Positions 53,276-62,208 of a DNA stretch of 64,000 bases are shown piece by piece. Under the pieces are notes generated by a model, which saw nothing but the letters and a program-made list of their open reading frames with translations, was not told the origin of the DNA and made no database searches. How positions within the stretch are numbered: the first letter of the stretch is position 1; every line of letters begins with the position of its first letter. Origin of the DNA: Acidobacteriaceae bacterium (GTDB taxonomy: Bacteria > Acidobacteriota > Terriglobia > Terriglobales > Acidobacteriaceae); the NCBI GenBank assembly GCA_030037705.1, contig JASHQE010000174.1, forward strand, positions 1 to 64,000. Reading direction: 5' to 3'. The translations under genes were made by a program, and so were the position numbers.

Positions 53276-54640
53276 TTATTTCTTCTCTGTAACAGATATG
53301 CACACACCGGACCAGTGATCATGATTCAGACCGGGCGGCGGCGTTGAACTTAAGGGCATTACGCCGACATTCTTCGCGACAAAAGGGAAGCGAGCCTCAA
53401 GGTAGGTCCTAACCAGGAAGGCCCGATTGTACGAACGCGCAAGTTGATCGGCGGGGCCGCCGGCGTCGGAATATCCTTCAATGATGATCGGATGCTGAAA
53501 GACAGCATCGCCGTAGCTTGCAATCGCTGCATCAATTGTTTGTCTACCCCCGGCCGAGAGTTCCTCAGTCCCATGTACTCCTGGCTGAAAGAGAGCGTCG
53601 CTCGTGAACCACGAGCGGCGACCATTCGCATTCACAAAAAGCTTATTGCGCCGATACTGGCCAGGCGAGATGCTTGAAAGGCTGTAATAGCCGCGGCGAC
53701 TGAAGAAGCCCTTAAAGAAGAAATTGTGCTTGATCGCTTCTGTATCCTCGGCCATGTTTCCGGTCGCGGCATTGACATTCGTTAAGGTCTCGCTGATGTT
53801 CTGGGCGGCCGTTACACCGTCGATGTCCGGCCCAAGCGCCTGGTTCAGGCTTTGGTGAACCAGTTGCATCGTGCTATTTGCCTCGGTCGATGCAGCGCGT
53901 ACTTGCGTCATTGTCCCATCGATCTTCTCCGGCAGTTGCCGTTCCTGAATGTCTTTGACGATCCCATTCATTCGACTGGCCGCCTGCTTCAGAGAAGATG
54001 TCGTAGACTGCACGTTGGTCATGGTATCCCGGATCTGGTCCGCCATCTTTTCATCGCGGAGAAGCATTCCAGCGGGCCCTTTTCCTTCCTTGAGCCCGAC
54101 CAGGACGTCGTTTGCATTTTGGACTGCGACATTCACTCCGTCCAGAGAGGTGTTGAGTTTGCCTCCCAGCAGCTTCAAGGTGGCATCCGCATCGTCCATC
54201 ACGCCCAGGCCATGGGTCATGAGATCGGAGATGGCAATGGGCGGTTTGCTCTGAAGGATCGAGTCCGGTGGTGCGATCGGAGATCCAGGACTGCCCGAAT
54301 GGATCGACAAAAAGGTCTCGCCCACCACGCCTTCCGTATCGATCGTAACGATTGAATCCGTCCGAACCAGTCCATGTAGTTGCTCATTGATACGCATCTG
54401 AACGCGAAACCGCGAGGTTGGGGAGTCCGGCACGTGAATCTGGGTGACCTGGCCAGCATCCATCCCCGCAACTCGCACCTTCGATCCTTTGGTTAGCCCA
54501 TCGAGATCCGTGAAGTCCGAATAGAGCAGCACGTGCTGTGAAAAGGCCTCGTGACGGTTCCCGACCAAGAAGATTCCGAGAACGAATAATGACAGGCCTG
54601 CGACGATGAAGATTCCTACCGCGAGATATCGTCCTGGCAT
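53276..54640 (-). CDS. MCE/MlaD lipid-binding protein with C-terminal OmpA-like domain
   Basis: Substrate-binding component of an Mla-type lipid transporter. GGAG eight bases upstream selects the ATG at 54640, four bases after the ATPase stop. A membrane anchor (YLAVGIFIVAGLSLFVLGIF) is followed by the MCE domain (LYSDFTDLDGLTKGSKVRVAG, VTIDTEGVVGETFLSIHSGS). A long helical stretch follows (about 170-330), then a C-terminal module that reads as an OmpA-like peptidoglycan-binding domain (IIIEGYSDAGGPADQLARSY, NRAFLVRTYLEARF). The conserved Asp and Arg of that domain are present. Most MlaD proteins end after the helical part. It presumably sits in the inner membrane and reaches across the periplasm, held to the cell wall by the OmpA module. 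Confidence 0.85.
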   Translation of the reverse strand: MPGRYLAVGIFIVAGLSLFVLGIFLVGNRHEAFSQHVLLYSDFTDLDGLTKGSKVRVAGMDAGQVTQIHVPDSPTSRFRVQMRINEQLHGLVRTDSIVTIDTEGVVGETFLSIHSGSPGSPIAPPDSILQSKPPIAISDLMTHGLGVMDDADATLKLLGGKLNTSLDGVNVAVQNANDVLVGLKEGKGPAGMLLRDEKMADQIRDTMTNVQSTTSSLKQAASRMNGIVKDIQERQLPEKIDGTMTQVRAASTEANSTMQLVHQSLNQALGPDIDGVTAAQNISETLTNVNAATGNMAEDTEAIKHNFFFKGFFSRRGYYSLSSISPGQYRRNKLFVNANGRRSWFTSDALFQPGVHGTEELSAGGRQTIDAAIASYGDAVFQHPIIIEGYSDAGGPADQLARSYNRAFLVRTYLEARFPFVAKNVGVMPLSSTPPPGLNHDHWSGVCISVTEKK

Positions 54641-54644
54641 TTCT

Positions 54645-55385
54645 TCACTCCGCAATGAGTCTGCGAGCAACATCGTTCTCGCTTTGAGCAACTTCTTCGA
54701 CTGAGCCAAACGCAACCAGGTCACCTCGGTCCAATACGGCTACGCGATCTGCAATTCGGCGCGTCCCATGTACGTCATGCGTGACCACGATCAAAGCCGT
54801 GCCATGCTGTTCTTTGCATCTCAGAAGGAGTTCGTCGATCTCAGAGGCTGTGATTCGGTCAAGTCCGCTGCTCGGTTCGTCGGCCAGCAGGATCTTTGGA
54901 TCGAGGACGAGGGCTCGAGCAAGTCCCGCTCGTTTCCGCATTCCGCCTGATAGCGCAGAGGGATATTTGGCGCTATCGGATCCCAACCCCACGGCTAAAA
55001 GCACGTGATGTATCTTGTCGTCGATCTCCTCTTTTGACTTATTTGTAAGGCGTTTGAGCGGAAGTGCGAGGTTTTCATAGAGAGTGAGTGAATCGAACAA
55101 GGCGGCATCCTGAAACAGATAGCCCAGCTTTTTCCGTACTGCCGACAAGCCGCGTTCACTCAGTCCGGCAAGATTCTCGTGATCAACCCAGACCTCTCCA
55201 GAATCGGGGCGCATCAAAGCCATGATGATCTTGAGGGTTACGCTCTTTCCGGTGCCGCTCCGACCGAGCAGACATAAGACCTGTCCTTGTTCGAGATGGA
55301 GCGATACATCGTTCAGGACGCGCTTCTCACCGAACGCCTTGGTCACGTTCTTGAACTGAACCGCTATGTTCGGTGAAATGGTCAT
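54645..55385 (-). CDS. mlaF: Mla-type ABC transporter ATP-binding protein
   Basis: Cytoplasmic ATPase of the lipid transporter. Walker A GRSGTGKS, Q-loop YLFQDAALFDSLT, signature ALSGGMRKRAGLARAL (the GGM-R-RAGLARA form typical of MlaF), Walker B ILLADEPSSGLD, switch His in VVTHDVH. The ATG at 55385 overlaps the permease TGA by four bases, giving 246 residues; the longer frame to 55418 lies within the permease. It is the second gene of the leftward mlaE-mlaF-mlaD unit. Confidence 0.92.
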   Translation of the reverse strand: MTISPNIAVQFKNVTKAFGEKRVLNDVSLHLEQGQVLCLLGRSGTGKSVTLKIIMALMRPDSGEVWVDHENLAGLSERGLSAVRKKLGYLFQDAALFDSLTLYENLALPLKRLTNKSKEEIDDKIHHVLLAVGLGSDSAKYPSALSGGMRKRAGLARALVLDPKILLADEPSSGLDRITASEIDELLLRCKEQHGTALIVVTHDVHGTRRIADRVAVLDRGDLVAFGSVEEVAQSENDVARRLIAE

Positions 55386-56194
55386 ATGGCGGTGTCCGGA
55401 AAAAGGAAGAAGATACACTTGATCAGTAGGACATCCGCGACAATGATGAGCAATGACGCAATAACAACACTGTTTGTGGCCGCTTCTCCAACACCCTTCG
55501 CTCCCTTATTCGTCGTAAATCCAAAGTAAGAGGAGACGGAACCGATGATGAACCCGAATACCGCGGTCTTGAGCGTCGGTGCGATGAAGTTCGACCACTG
55601 GAGATTTTCGAACGCCCGGTTCAGGTAGAGTTCCGGTGAGATGCGGGATGCCAGCGCCTCCGACAGAAAGCCGCCCAGCAATCCTGCGAAATCCATAAAA
55701 AGGGTCAGAAGCGGAAGCGCGATGACACAGGCAAGGACCCGCGGGACGACCAGAAACTTGAATGAGTCGATGGACAGCGACTCGATCGCGTCAATCTGTT
55801 CCGAGGCTCGCATGTTGGCGAGCACGGCTCCAATGCCGGATCCGACTCTGCCAGCCAGAAGCAGACCCGCAACCAGAGGCCCAATTTCAACGAAGAAGGA
55901 TACCGCCTGCACTGCGGGTATCATGGCTGCCGCGCCGAACGTCACAAGAGTATTGCGCGTGTGGAGCGTCATGACCGCCCCCAACGCGAAGCCGGAAACG
56001 ACAATGAGTGCGATGGACTTGTTGCCGACCTCCGCGAGCTGCCGGGAGAGCTGAGCGATTTCAAAAGGTGGCCGGAACGCATCCATGAGGACGCGAGCGC
56101 TGAACGCGCCGACCTTGCCGACAGACTCGAAGACCCTACCGGACCAGGACACGGGCGTTCTCCCATCGAATATTCGATCCGACTTGGTGGCCAC
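55382..56194 (-). CDS. mlaE: Mla-type ABC transporter permease
   Basis: A 270-residue inner-membrane permease of the MlaE family, with about five hydrophobic segments (IALIVVSGFALGAVMTLHT, GPLVAGLLLAGRVGSGIGAV, VLACVIALPLLTLFMDFAG, FGFIIGSVSSYFGFTTNKG, SVVIASLLIIVADVLLIKC). The motif AGRVGSGIGAVLANMRASEQIDA is characteristic. The start is a GTG at 56194 without a strong ribosome-binding site. It lies 84 bases after the cytochrome b gene in the same direction and could receive read-through from the respiratory operon. With MlaF and the MCE-OmpA protein it should move phospholipids between the membranes. Confidence 0.9.
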   Translation of the reverse strand: MATKSDRIFDGRTPVSWSGRVFESVGKVGAFSARVLMDAFRPPFEIAQLSRQLAEVGNKSIALIVVSGFALGAVMTLHTRNTLVTFGAAAMIPAVQAVSFFVEIGPLVAGLLLAGRVGSGIGAVLANMRASEQIDAIESLSIDSFKFLVVPRVLACVIALPLLTLFMDFAGLLGGFLSEALASRISPELYLNRAFENLQWSNFIAPTLKTAVFGFIIGSVSSYFGFTTNKGAKGVGEAATNSVVIASLLIIVADVLLIKCIFFLFPDTAI

Positions 56195-56277
56195 TTGCGA
56201 GGTTGCGGACCGTCAAGACGATAACTGTGTACCAATCCGAAATGAGGTCCAACCGAGATGTTTCCAAACAAACTCCT

Positions 56278-57756
56278 TTACTGATGCGCAGGTGTGACAA
56301 GCACAGCCGCAGCGTTGCGGGATGCGTCAGCAGCTGGCGGCTCATTCGCAGGATGGAGAGTTTCGAGAAAGCTGACGAGCGCAGTCACTTCAGAAGGTGA
56401 GAGGTTCTTGCCATATGCAGGCATATTGCCTCCTCCCTGCAAGACCTGCCGGATCAATTGGTCTTCTGTCATGCGCGATGCAACGAGATCCAGTGCCGGC
56501 CCGCGCTGCCCTCCGACCCCGGCAATGGAGTGGCAGTTGCGGCATTGTTTGGACTGGAAGACGATCGCACCCTGCCGTTGCAGCGGACTCGCATCGTGCG
56601 TATAGCGCACAGGAACCGGCGAACCGCCACTCCAGGCAGTCATCTTCGGGCTCCATGGCGTAAATGTGCCGAGATGCGTAAGTACACTCCAGGCCAGTGC
56701 AATCGAAGTCAGCATGAGGATGGCGACCGGACGCCTGTGCCAGCTCTTCTCGCCTTCGCCGGCGCAGAACGGAAGCGCCACCAGACCCGCGATGCCCAGC
56801 GCCGGCGCAATCAACAGGAAGGGCGTCTCAAGGCTGGGAGGCAGATACGAAAGCACCGCGTAGAGCCATAGGAAAAAGAAGTCCGGTTTCGGAGCGGTTT
56901 GAATGATCGTTGGGTCCGGCCGTCCCCCCGGCCCATAAGGGCCGAGAACAGCCGCACAAACGGCGACCGCCGCAAGAATGGCTGCGGAGAAAAATGCGTC
57001 CTTCCACACGGCGCCCGGCACGAATGCTCTGCCATCCTTCTTCGTGAGCTTGTGATATTCGGCCGCATAGGTCGCGCGGCGGACGATGCGCCCCGGCATT
57101 GGCCACTCGTTGATTCCGAGTTTGAGCACCATCCAGACGTGCAGGCAAGCGAACGCCAAGAGCATTCCCGGAATGACAAAGACGTGGAATGCGAAGAAGC
57201 GAGACAGAGTTGCGCCCGCAATGATGGGGCCGCCGAGCATCATGTGCACGGCCCAGTTGCCAACAAACGGCACGCGGCTGGCAATCGATGCGCCGATACC
57301 CAATCCCCAATAGGCATCCTGATCGAAACGCAACACCTGCCCGGTAAAGGCCATGCCGAGGGTCATCAGCAGGAGAAACACGCCCAGGACCCAAGTGAGT
57401 TCACGGGGAAACTTGTATGCGCCGAAGAGAAACACCTGCGCCATGTGGATCAATACGACCGCGACCATGAAGTTCGATCCCCAGCCGTGCATCGCGCGCA
57501 GGAACCAGCCGAGAGTCAGTTGATGGTTTAAGACGTTGAGACTGTTCCAGGCTTGGCCGGCAGACGGCACATAGACGAGAGCCAAAAGAATTCCCGTCAC
57601 AATCTGCAGCATCAGAAGAACGAAGGCCGCGCTGCCGAAGACATACCACCAACTGGCGGTCTTATTCGGAACCGGGTGCAGCGCCATCTCCTTGATCGGC
57701 TCGCCGAGTTGGAGACGACGATCGAACCATTCGTAAAGGACCTTCAGCCGGCGCAT
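56278..57756 (-). CDS. qcrB: Cytochrome b of a bc complex fused to a C-terminal cytochrome c domain
   Basis: Membrane subunit that oxidises quinol. N-terminal cytochrome b core with multiple helices and haem-ligand histidines (RAMHGWGSNFMVAVVLIHMAQ-type helix and VHMMLGG...FFAFHVFVIPG). Subunit-IV-like helices follow. The last 90 residues are a monohaem cytochrome c (CRNCHSIAGVGGQRGP, axial Met in GGGNMPAYGKNLS). The fusion would deliver electrons directly from the bc core towards the oxidase. The gene overlaps the Rieske gene by 13 bases and is last in the respiratory operon. 492 residues, consistent with b plus IV plus c modules. Confidence 0.9.
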   Translation of the reverse strand: MRRLKVLYEWFDRRLQLGEPIKEMALHPVPNKTASWWYVFGSAAFVLLMLQIVTGILLALVYVPSAGQAWNSLNVLNHQLTLGWFLRAMHGWGSNFMVAVVLIHMAQVFLFGAYKFPRELTWVLGVFLLLMTLGMAFTGQVLRFDQDAYWGLGIGASIASRVPFVGNWAVHMMLGGPIIAGATLSRFFAFHVFVIPGMLLAFACLHVWMVLKLGINEWPMPGRIVRRATYAAEYHKLTKKDGRAFVPGAVWKDAFFSAAILAAVAVCAAVLGPYGPGGRPDPTIIQTAPKPDFFFLWLYAVLSYLPPSLETPFLLIAPALGIAGLVALPFCAGEGEKSWHRRPVAILMLTSIALAWSVLTHLGTFTPWSPKMTAWSGGSPVPVRYTHDASPLQRQGAIVFQSKQCRNCHSIAGVGGQRGPALDLVASRMTEDQLIRQVLQGGGNMPAYGKNLSPSEVTALVSFLETLHPANEPPAADASRNAAAVLVTPAHQ

Positions 57757-58346
57757 GGCGATCCTCCCGGGGTGTTCTGGATCTGAACGAGTTGGGCGGT
57801 ATTCGAAAGGGTCGGCATCTGCCCTGCGTCAATCTGAAGGTCGCCGTCTACGATCTTCGTGTCGTAGGTAAACAGTCCGCGCTCCGGAGGCCCCGATGCG
57901 CGGCTTCCATCGGCATAGTACGCGCCGCCGTGGCAGGGGCACATGAACAGTCCTGACTGCGGGAACCAGCGAACCGGGCATCCGAGATGAGCGCAGTTGA
58001 TGGCAAACACCTGGAACTGCTCTTGGGCGATACGGCGCACCCAGCAGGCCACGCGATCCGTCTCGCCATCCCAGGCTCTGCCCACAGGATTCGTAAACTT
58101 CGCGAGGCGCGTCTCGCCCACGGGAAAGCTGTCGATTGACCCGAGCGACACCCACGACTTGTACGCGCCGTCGGGCTTCGCCGGAGAAAGCAGATACTTG
58201 ACCACCGGCACAGCCACTGCTACGCCAACCACCGCATTGAAAAACGCGCCTATCTTGAGCAGCAACCACCGCCGCGATACCGCCAGCTCGTCCACTGGAG
58301 CGGTCTCTTCTTCGTCGTGTCCTTCGAGCAATACCTCTTCAGACAT
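57744..58346 (-). CDS. qcrA: Rieske iron-sulfur protein
   Basis: The [2Fe-2S] subunit of the bc complex, about 200 residues. GAGGTAACT before the ATG at 58346 fixes the start; the longer frame to 58475 lies in the cytochrome c gene. A Tat-like N-terminus and single anchor (SRRWLLLKIGAFFNAVVGVA) precede the soluble domain with cluster ligands in CAHLGC and CPCHGG, followed by SRASGPPERGLFTYDTK. It begins two bases after the dihaem cytochrome stop and overlaps qcrB, so the three subunits are translationally linked. Confidence 0.92.
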   Translation of the reverse strand: MSEEVLLEGHDEEETAPVDELAVSRRWLLLKIGAFFNAVVGVAVAVPVVKYLLSPAKPDGAYKSWVSLGSIDSFPVGETRLAKFTNPVGRAWDGETDRVACWVRRIAQEQFQVFAINCAHLGCPVRWFPQSGLFMCPCHGGAYYADGSRASGPPERGLFTYDTKIVDGDLQIDAGQMPTLSNTAQLVQIQNTPGGSPCAG

Positions 58347-58348
58347 AG

Positions 58349-59062
58349 TTACCTCTTCGCGCTTTCGTCGGGATAAGGTTGGCCGGGTGTGTCGCTCCTC
58401 AACGAGTGCAGGTAAGCAACGATATCGCTTACATCCTGATCGGCAAGCGGCTGTCCGGGCCGGACATGCTCCCAATCCGGCTGGCCAAGATCTGGCCGTC
58501 CGGCGATCACAATGGTTCGCAAGCTCTGGTCGCTGACAAGTGCGAGATAGCTGGTATTTGTGATCTTCTGTTTATCCTGACGGTGGCAGGAGACGCAGCT
58601 CGCTTGGAAGATCGCTTCGCCGTGGCCTGCGTTTCCCACGATGGTTGCGAGATACGAAGGCATGGCAACACCAGCGGACTTCTTAAACATCCAGCGCGCA
58701 CGCATCCCCGCAACGAGCGCATCGATCTGCTGCTCTGTTAGAAAGCCTCCCGCCGACTCACCGAAGGCCGGCATCTGCGTCCCTGGCATGCCGGAGGTGA
58801 TCCAGCGTTTGAGCGATGCATCGTCAACCAGCGCTTGGTAGGTGGGATTGGAAAGGTCGAGAGCCGGCCCTCCTGAGCCGTTCTCGCCGTGGCACGCAGA
58901 GCAGTTCTGTTGATAAAGACGATCGAAAGAGATTACTTCTTCCGGTCTCATCAGCTCGTCTTGATCGTTCGGCTCCCCGATCCGTCCATGGCATCCCATG
59001 CAGGTGACAAAAAGCGCCAGAGAGAGCAGGACCAAACCTCCTGTAAATGCGCATCCTCTCAT
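58349..59062 (-). CDS. Dihaem cytochrome c of the bc-oxidase operon
   Basis: About 237 residues with two CxxCH haem sites, CSACH (in NCSACHGENGSGGP) and CVSCH (in SCVSCHRQDKQKI), each followed by a plausible Met ligand (MPGTQMPAFGES for the first). A signal or lipoprotein-type N-terminus (GGLVLLSLALFVTCMGCHG) suggests membrane attachment. The ATG at 59062 overlaps the stop of the upstream gene by four bases and follows AAGGGA. Its position between the oxidase genes and Rieske/cytochrome b is that of actinobacterial QcrC, the dihaem cytochrome that bridges bc complex and oxidase in a supercomplex; the two are similar in layout, and homology is not established here. Confidence 0.85.
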   Translation of the reverse strand: MRGCAFTGGLVLLSLALFVTCMGCHGRIGEPNDQDELMRPEEVISFDRLYQQNCSACHGENGSGGPALDLSNPTYQALVDDASLKRWITSGMPGTQMPAFGESAGGFLTEQQIDALVAGMRARWMFKKSAGVAMPSYLATIVGNAGHGEAIFQASCVSCHRQDKQKITNTSYLALVSDQSLRTIVIAGRPDLGQPDWEHVRPGQPLADQDVSDIVAYLHSLRSDTPGQPYPDESAKR

Positions 59063-59904
59063 GGCTGGTTCCCTTTGGGCGGATTGAACTCCTTTGCCTC
59101 GATGCCCATGCGAAGGACGAACGGCAGCGCCTGGTGTGTTCTGATCTTGCCCGTCCTGGTGACCACGATGCCGGCCACAATGCCGAAGAGGATCTCGGAG
59201 AGTGCGAACCAGCCCCACGCAATCCGCGCATTAAATGCCGGATTCACGAAGCCAAGAATCGAATGCAACAAGCCGGTCCACAAAAGGGGCGCGATGAGAC
59301 CGCCGAGCAGAATCGGCCGCTTCGGCCACATCGGCAGCATCGCGCCGTACAGCAACCCGATCAAGCTGCATACTGCGGCATGAATGACCGTTGCGACGAT
59401 CAGCCCGTTCCAATGAAATGCTGCAATATCCGCCGTGGAAGGGTTTGTCCAGTGCGCTACGCCGGCGCCGCCGAGCAGGTTGACCGCGTACCAGATGCTG
59501 TGTTGTGTCAGGTAACCGTAAAGAAGTGCCGGAAAAATCATGACGATGCCGCCGGCGATACCGCCGCGTAGCCCCGCAACCATTGGGTAGCTTTCGACGG
59601 GGAGATACGCGCGATGAACCTCACTTACCTGGATGTGAGCGACGGTTCTGCGCGAGCTGGCAGGGACAAATCGTCTCCGGACGACCGGCACGAACGCGTG
59701 GTGCTCATGCGGAAAGACCTGCTTGAACCAGCCCACAATGCCGCAGCCGGTGAGGAGGGCCCCGACCAGCCCAACGCCGATACTCGTCACCAGGCTCGCG
59801 AAGCAGAGCATGGCTCCGAATGCGAGAATGATCGGCCACGCCGTGCCGGCAGGTATCTCGATCAGCTCACCATTACCCTGTTCCAGATTTTGCTCGTTGA
59901 CCAT
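59059..59904 (-). CDS. Unknown multi-pass membrane protein of the oxidase operon
   Basis: A 281-residue protein with about six hydrophobic segments: two near the N-terminus (WPIILAFGAMLCFASLVTS, GVGLVGALLTGCGIVGWF) that resemble the small subunit IV of caa3 oxidases, then a basic loop (VVRRRFVPASSRRTVAH), then four more (GIAGGIVMIFPALLYGYLT, VIHAAVCSLIGLLYGAMLP, GLIAPLLWTGLLHSILGF, ALSEILFGIVAGIVVTR). I do not recognise the second part. Because it is embedded between oxidase subunit III and the dihaem cytochrome, with four-base overlaps or near contact on both sides, it is probably a structural subunit of the complex. Confidence 0.75.
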   Translation of the reverse strand: MVNEQNLEQGNGELIEIPAGTAWPIILAFGAMLCFASLVTSIGVGLVGALLTGCGIVGWFKQVFPHEHHAFVPVVRRRFVPASSRRTVAHIQVSEVHRAYLPVESYPMVAGLRGGIAGGIVMIFPALLYGYLTQHSIWYAVNLLGGAGVAHWTNPSTADIAAFHWNGLIVATVIHAAVCSLIGLLYGAMLPMWPKRPILLGGLIAPLLWTGLLHSILGFVNPAFNARIAWGWFALSEILFGIVAGIVVTRTGKIRTHQALPFVLRMGIEAKEFNPPKGNQP

Positions 59905-59907
59905 GGT

Positions 59908-60504
59908 TCACCGCCCGATGAGATACACCACTGAAAACACGACGACCCATACGCCATCGACAAAGTGCCAGTAAAGAGCAACCGCGCCGAAGCGCTCGCT
60001 CTGGCGCGAGTCAACCCGACCGAAAAGCGAAAAGAGAAAGGCCGAACTCAGCAGAGCCAATCCAATGACCACGTGAGTGGCGTGAAGCCCGACAAGCGAA
60101 TAGAAAGTCGTACCGAAGAGATTCGTGCTGATCGTCAGGCCGTCCTGGTAGATCAGCTTTTTCCATTCGCTTGCCGTGCCGATCAAAAACGTGATGGCGA
60201 GCACGATCGTTGCTCCGAGCCAGGCGGTGAAGCTGCCCATCCGGTCGTCTTCGATGGCCCGCTCCGCGCGCCAGATCGTCAGACTGCTGGACAAGAGGCA
60301 GATGGTGCCGATGATCGGGACCTCCAAAACATCGGAGGGCCTCGGGCCGGTCACGCTCTTGCCCAAATAGAAAACATAAGCGACAACAAAGATCGTGAAG
60401 ATCGCGCTTTCACCCGCGATCAGGGCCGACATGCCCACGCGGCCTTTATAGGGCAGGTGCCACTCGGCCGCTCGTACCGGCAAGCGTGTAGAGACAGTGC
60501 TCAT
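59908..60504 (-). CDS. ctaE: Cytochrome c oxidase subunit III
   Basis: A 198-residue five-helix subunit III of a haem-copper oxidase: MSALIAGESAIFTIFVVAYV, ICLLSSSLTIWRAERAI, WLGATIVLAITFLIGTASEW, GLHATHVVIGLALLSSAFL, ALYWHFVDGVWVVVFSVVYL. The motifs SLVGLHATHV and LYWHFVDGVW are diagnostic. The ATG overlaps the subunit I stop by four bases. Confidence 0.92.
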   Translation of the reverse strand: MSTVSTRLPVRAAEWHLPYKGRVGMSALIAGESAIFTIFVVAYVFYLGKSVTGPRPSDVLEVPIIGTICLLSSSLTIWRAERAIEDDRMGSFTAWLGATIVLAITFLIGTASEWKKLIYQDGLTISTNLFGTTFYSLVGLHATHVVIGLALLSSAFLFSLFGRVDSRQSERFGAVALYWHFVDGVWVVVFSVVYLIGR

Positions 60505-62195
60505 GCTTCGTACTCCCAGTCGGGATCGTCGGGATGCTTGAGATCCCAGAGCGGCCGGCGGCTGTGTACTTCAGGCGGCTCCTCGAAGTTGTAGACAGGC
60601 GGCGGAGACGACGTGGTCCACTCGAGCGTCCACGCGTCCCAGGGATCGTCGCCCGCAATCTCGCCTTGGAACAACGAAGCGATGAAGTTGTAGGCGAAGA
60701 TCAGAACCGCAACTCCTTGTACCATTCCCCCCAACGACACAACGAGGTTCAAGAAATTCCATCCGCGGTCCGGCTGATACGTATAAATCGATCGCGGCAT
60801 ACCCAACAGGCCCAAGAAGTGCATAGTGTCGAAAGTGATGTGAAAGCCAATCAGGAATAGCCAGAAATGCCATTTGCCCAGGGTTTCATTCATCAGCCTT
60901 CCCGTTGCCTTCGGGTACCAGAAGTAGAGTGCGGCGAAGATGCAGAACACCACCGCTCCCACGAGTACATAGTGAAAGTGCGCAATCACAAAGTACGAGT
61001 TGTGGAGCTGCCAGTCCCACGGCGATACCGAGAGCATGATGCCGGTGAGACCTGCGATGAGGAACTGGAAGAGAAATCCGATGCAGAACAGCATCGGCGT
61101 GGTGAACCGTATGCGCCCGCCCCACAGTGTCGCAATCCAATTGAAGATCTTGATTCCGGTGGGAACACCCACGAGCATGGTGGACAACGTGAAGAAGGCA
61201 TTCGAGGTCGAGGTCATGCCAACTGTGAACATGTGGTGCGCCCACACGCTCAAACTGACGAACATGATCCCGACCGAAGCCGCGACCATCGCAGGATAAC
61301 CGAAAATAGCCTTTCGGCTGAACACCGGAATGATCTCGTTGGCAATCGCAAATGCAGGCAAAACGAGAACGTAGACCTCCGGATGCCCGAAGATCCAAAA
61401 GAAGTGAATCCAGATCAAGGAAGATCCGCCGGCCTGTGTGTCAAAGAAGTGCCCGCCTAAGTAGCGGTCGATGAGAAGCATGAACTGCGCTGCCGTCAGC
61501 GGAGTAATGGTAACCAGCGTCAGCATACTGACGACCAGCATCAGCCAGGTGAACAGGGGCATCCGCATCAGCGTCATGCCCTTGCAGCGCATTGAAACGA
61601 CTGTCGCAATGATATTGATGGCAGTGCCGAATGTTCCGAAGCCGCTTACGATAAGGGCCAGAGCCCAATAGTCGGTCGCATGTCCTGGCGAGAACGAGCG
61701 TGCCGTGAGCGGCGCATAAGCGAACCAGCCTACGTCCGGCGCGTTGCCGACGCCGTAGAGACCTCCTCCGCCCAGAAAGCTGTAGTAAAGGAGCAGTCCG
61801 CCGAATGCAGTCAGCCAGAAGCTGAAGGCGTTCAATCGCGGGAAGGCCATGTCGCGGGCGCCGATCTGGAGAGGCACGACGTAGTTGCCAAAACCAAAGA
61901 GAAAAGGCATCCCGACCAGAAACACCATGGTGGTTCCATGCATGGTGAAGAACCGGTTATAGACCTGAGCGCTCAGGAAATGATTATGCGGAAATGCAAG
62001 CTGAATGCGGATGAACAGAGCCTCTGCACCGGCGACTAACAAGAAGAAAGTTGAGTAGAGAATGTACAGGATGCCGAGACGCTTATGATCGACTGTGATA
62101 ACCCACTCATGAAGCGTTTCGAGGAGCGTCCCTCGTGGCTCGTCAGAGACAACGGCTTCGATCGTACCTGGATTCGGAAGTGAATAGTCGCTCAT
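60501..62195 (-). CDS. ctaD: Cytochrome c oxidase subunit I
   Basis: Catalytic subunit of an A-type haem-copper oxidase reducing O2 to water and pumping protons. Twelve or more helices. Active-site motif FWIFGHPEVYVLVLPAFAI carries the CuB His and the Tyr of the His-Tyr pair; further CuB ligands are in VWAHHMFTVGM and the haem ligands in IAHFHYVLVG; FTMHGTTMVFLVGMPFLFG contains the low-spin haem ligand. GAGG lies six bases before the ATG. 564 residues. It follows coxB by 13 bases. Confidence 0.95.
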   Translation of the reverse strand: MSDYSLPNPGTIEAVVSDEPRGTLLETLHEWVITVDHKRLGILYILYSTFFLLVAGAEALFIRIQLAFPHNHFLSAQVYNRFFTMHGTTMVFLVGMPFLFGFGNYVVPLQIGARDMAFPRLNAFSFWLTAFGGLLLYYSFLGGGGLYGVGNAPDVGWFAYAPLTARSFSPGHATDYWALALIVSGFGTFGTAINIIATVVSMRCKGMTLMRMPLFTWLMLVVSMLTLVTITPLTAAQFMLLIDRYLGGHFFDTQAGGSSLIWIHFFWIFGHPEVYVLVLPAFAIANEIIPVFSRKAIFGYPAMVAASVGIMFVSLSVWAHHMFTVGMTSTSNAFFTLSTMLVGVPTGIKIFNWIATLWGGRIRFTTPMLFCIGFLFQFLIAGLTGIMLSVSPWDWQLHNSYFVIAHFHYVLVGAVVFCIFAALYFWYPKATGRLMNETLGKWHFWLFLIGFHITFDTMHFLGLLGMPRSIYTYQPDRGWNFLNLVVSLGGMVQGVAVLIFAYNFIASLFQGEIAGDDPWDAWTLEWTTSSPPPVYNFEEPPEVHSRRPLWDLKHPDDPDWEYEA

Positions 62196-62208
62196 ATCGG
62201 TCCTCTAG

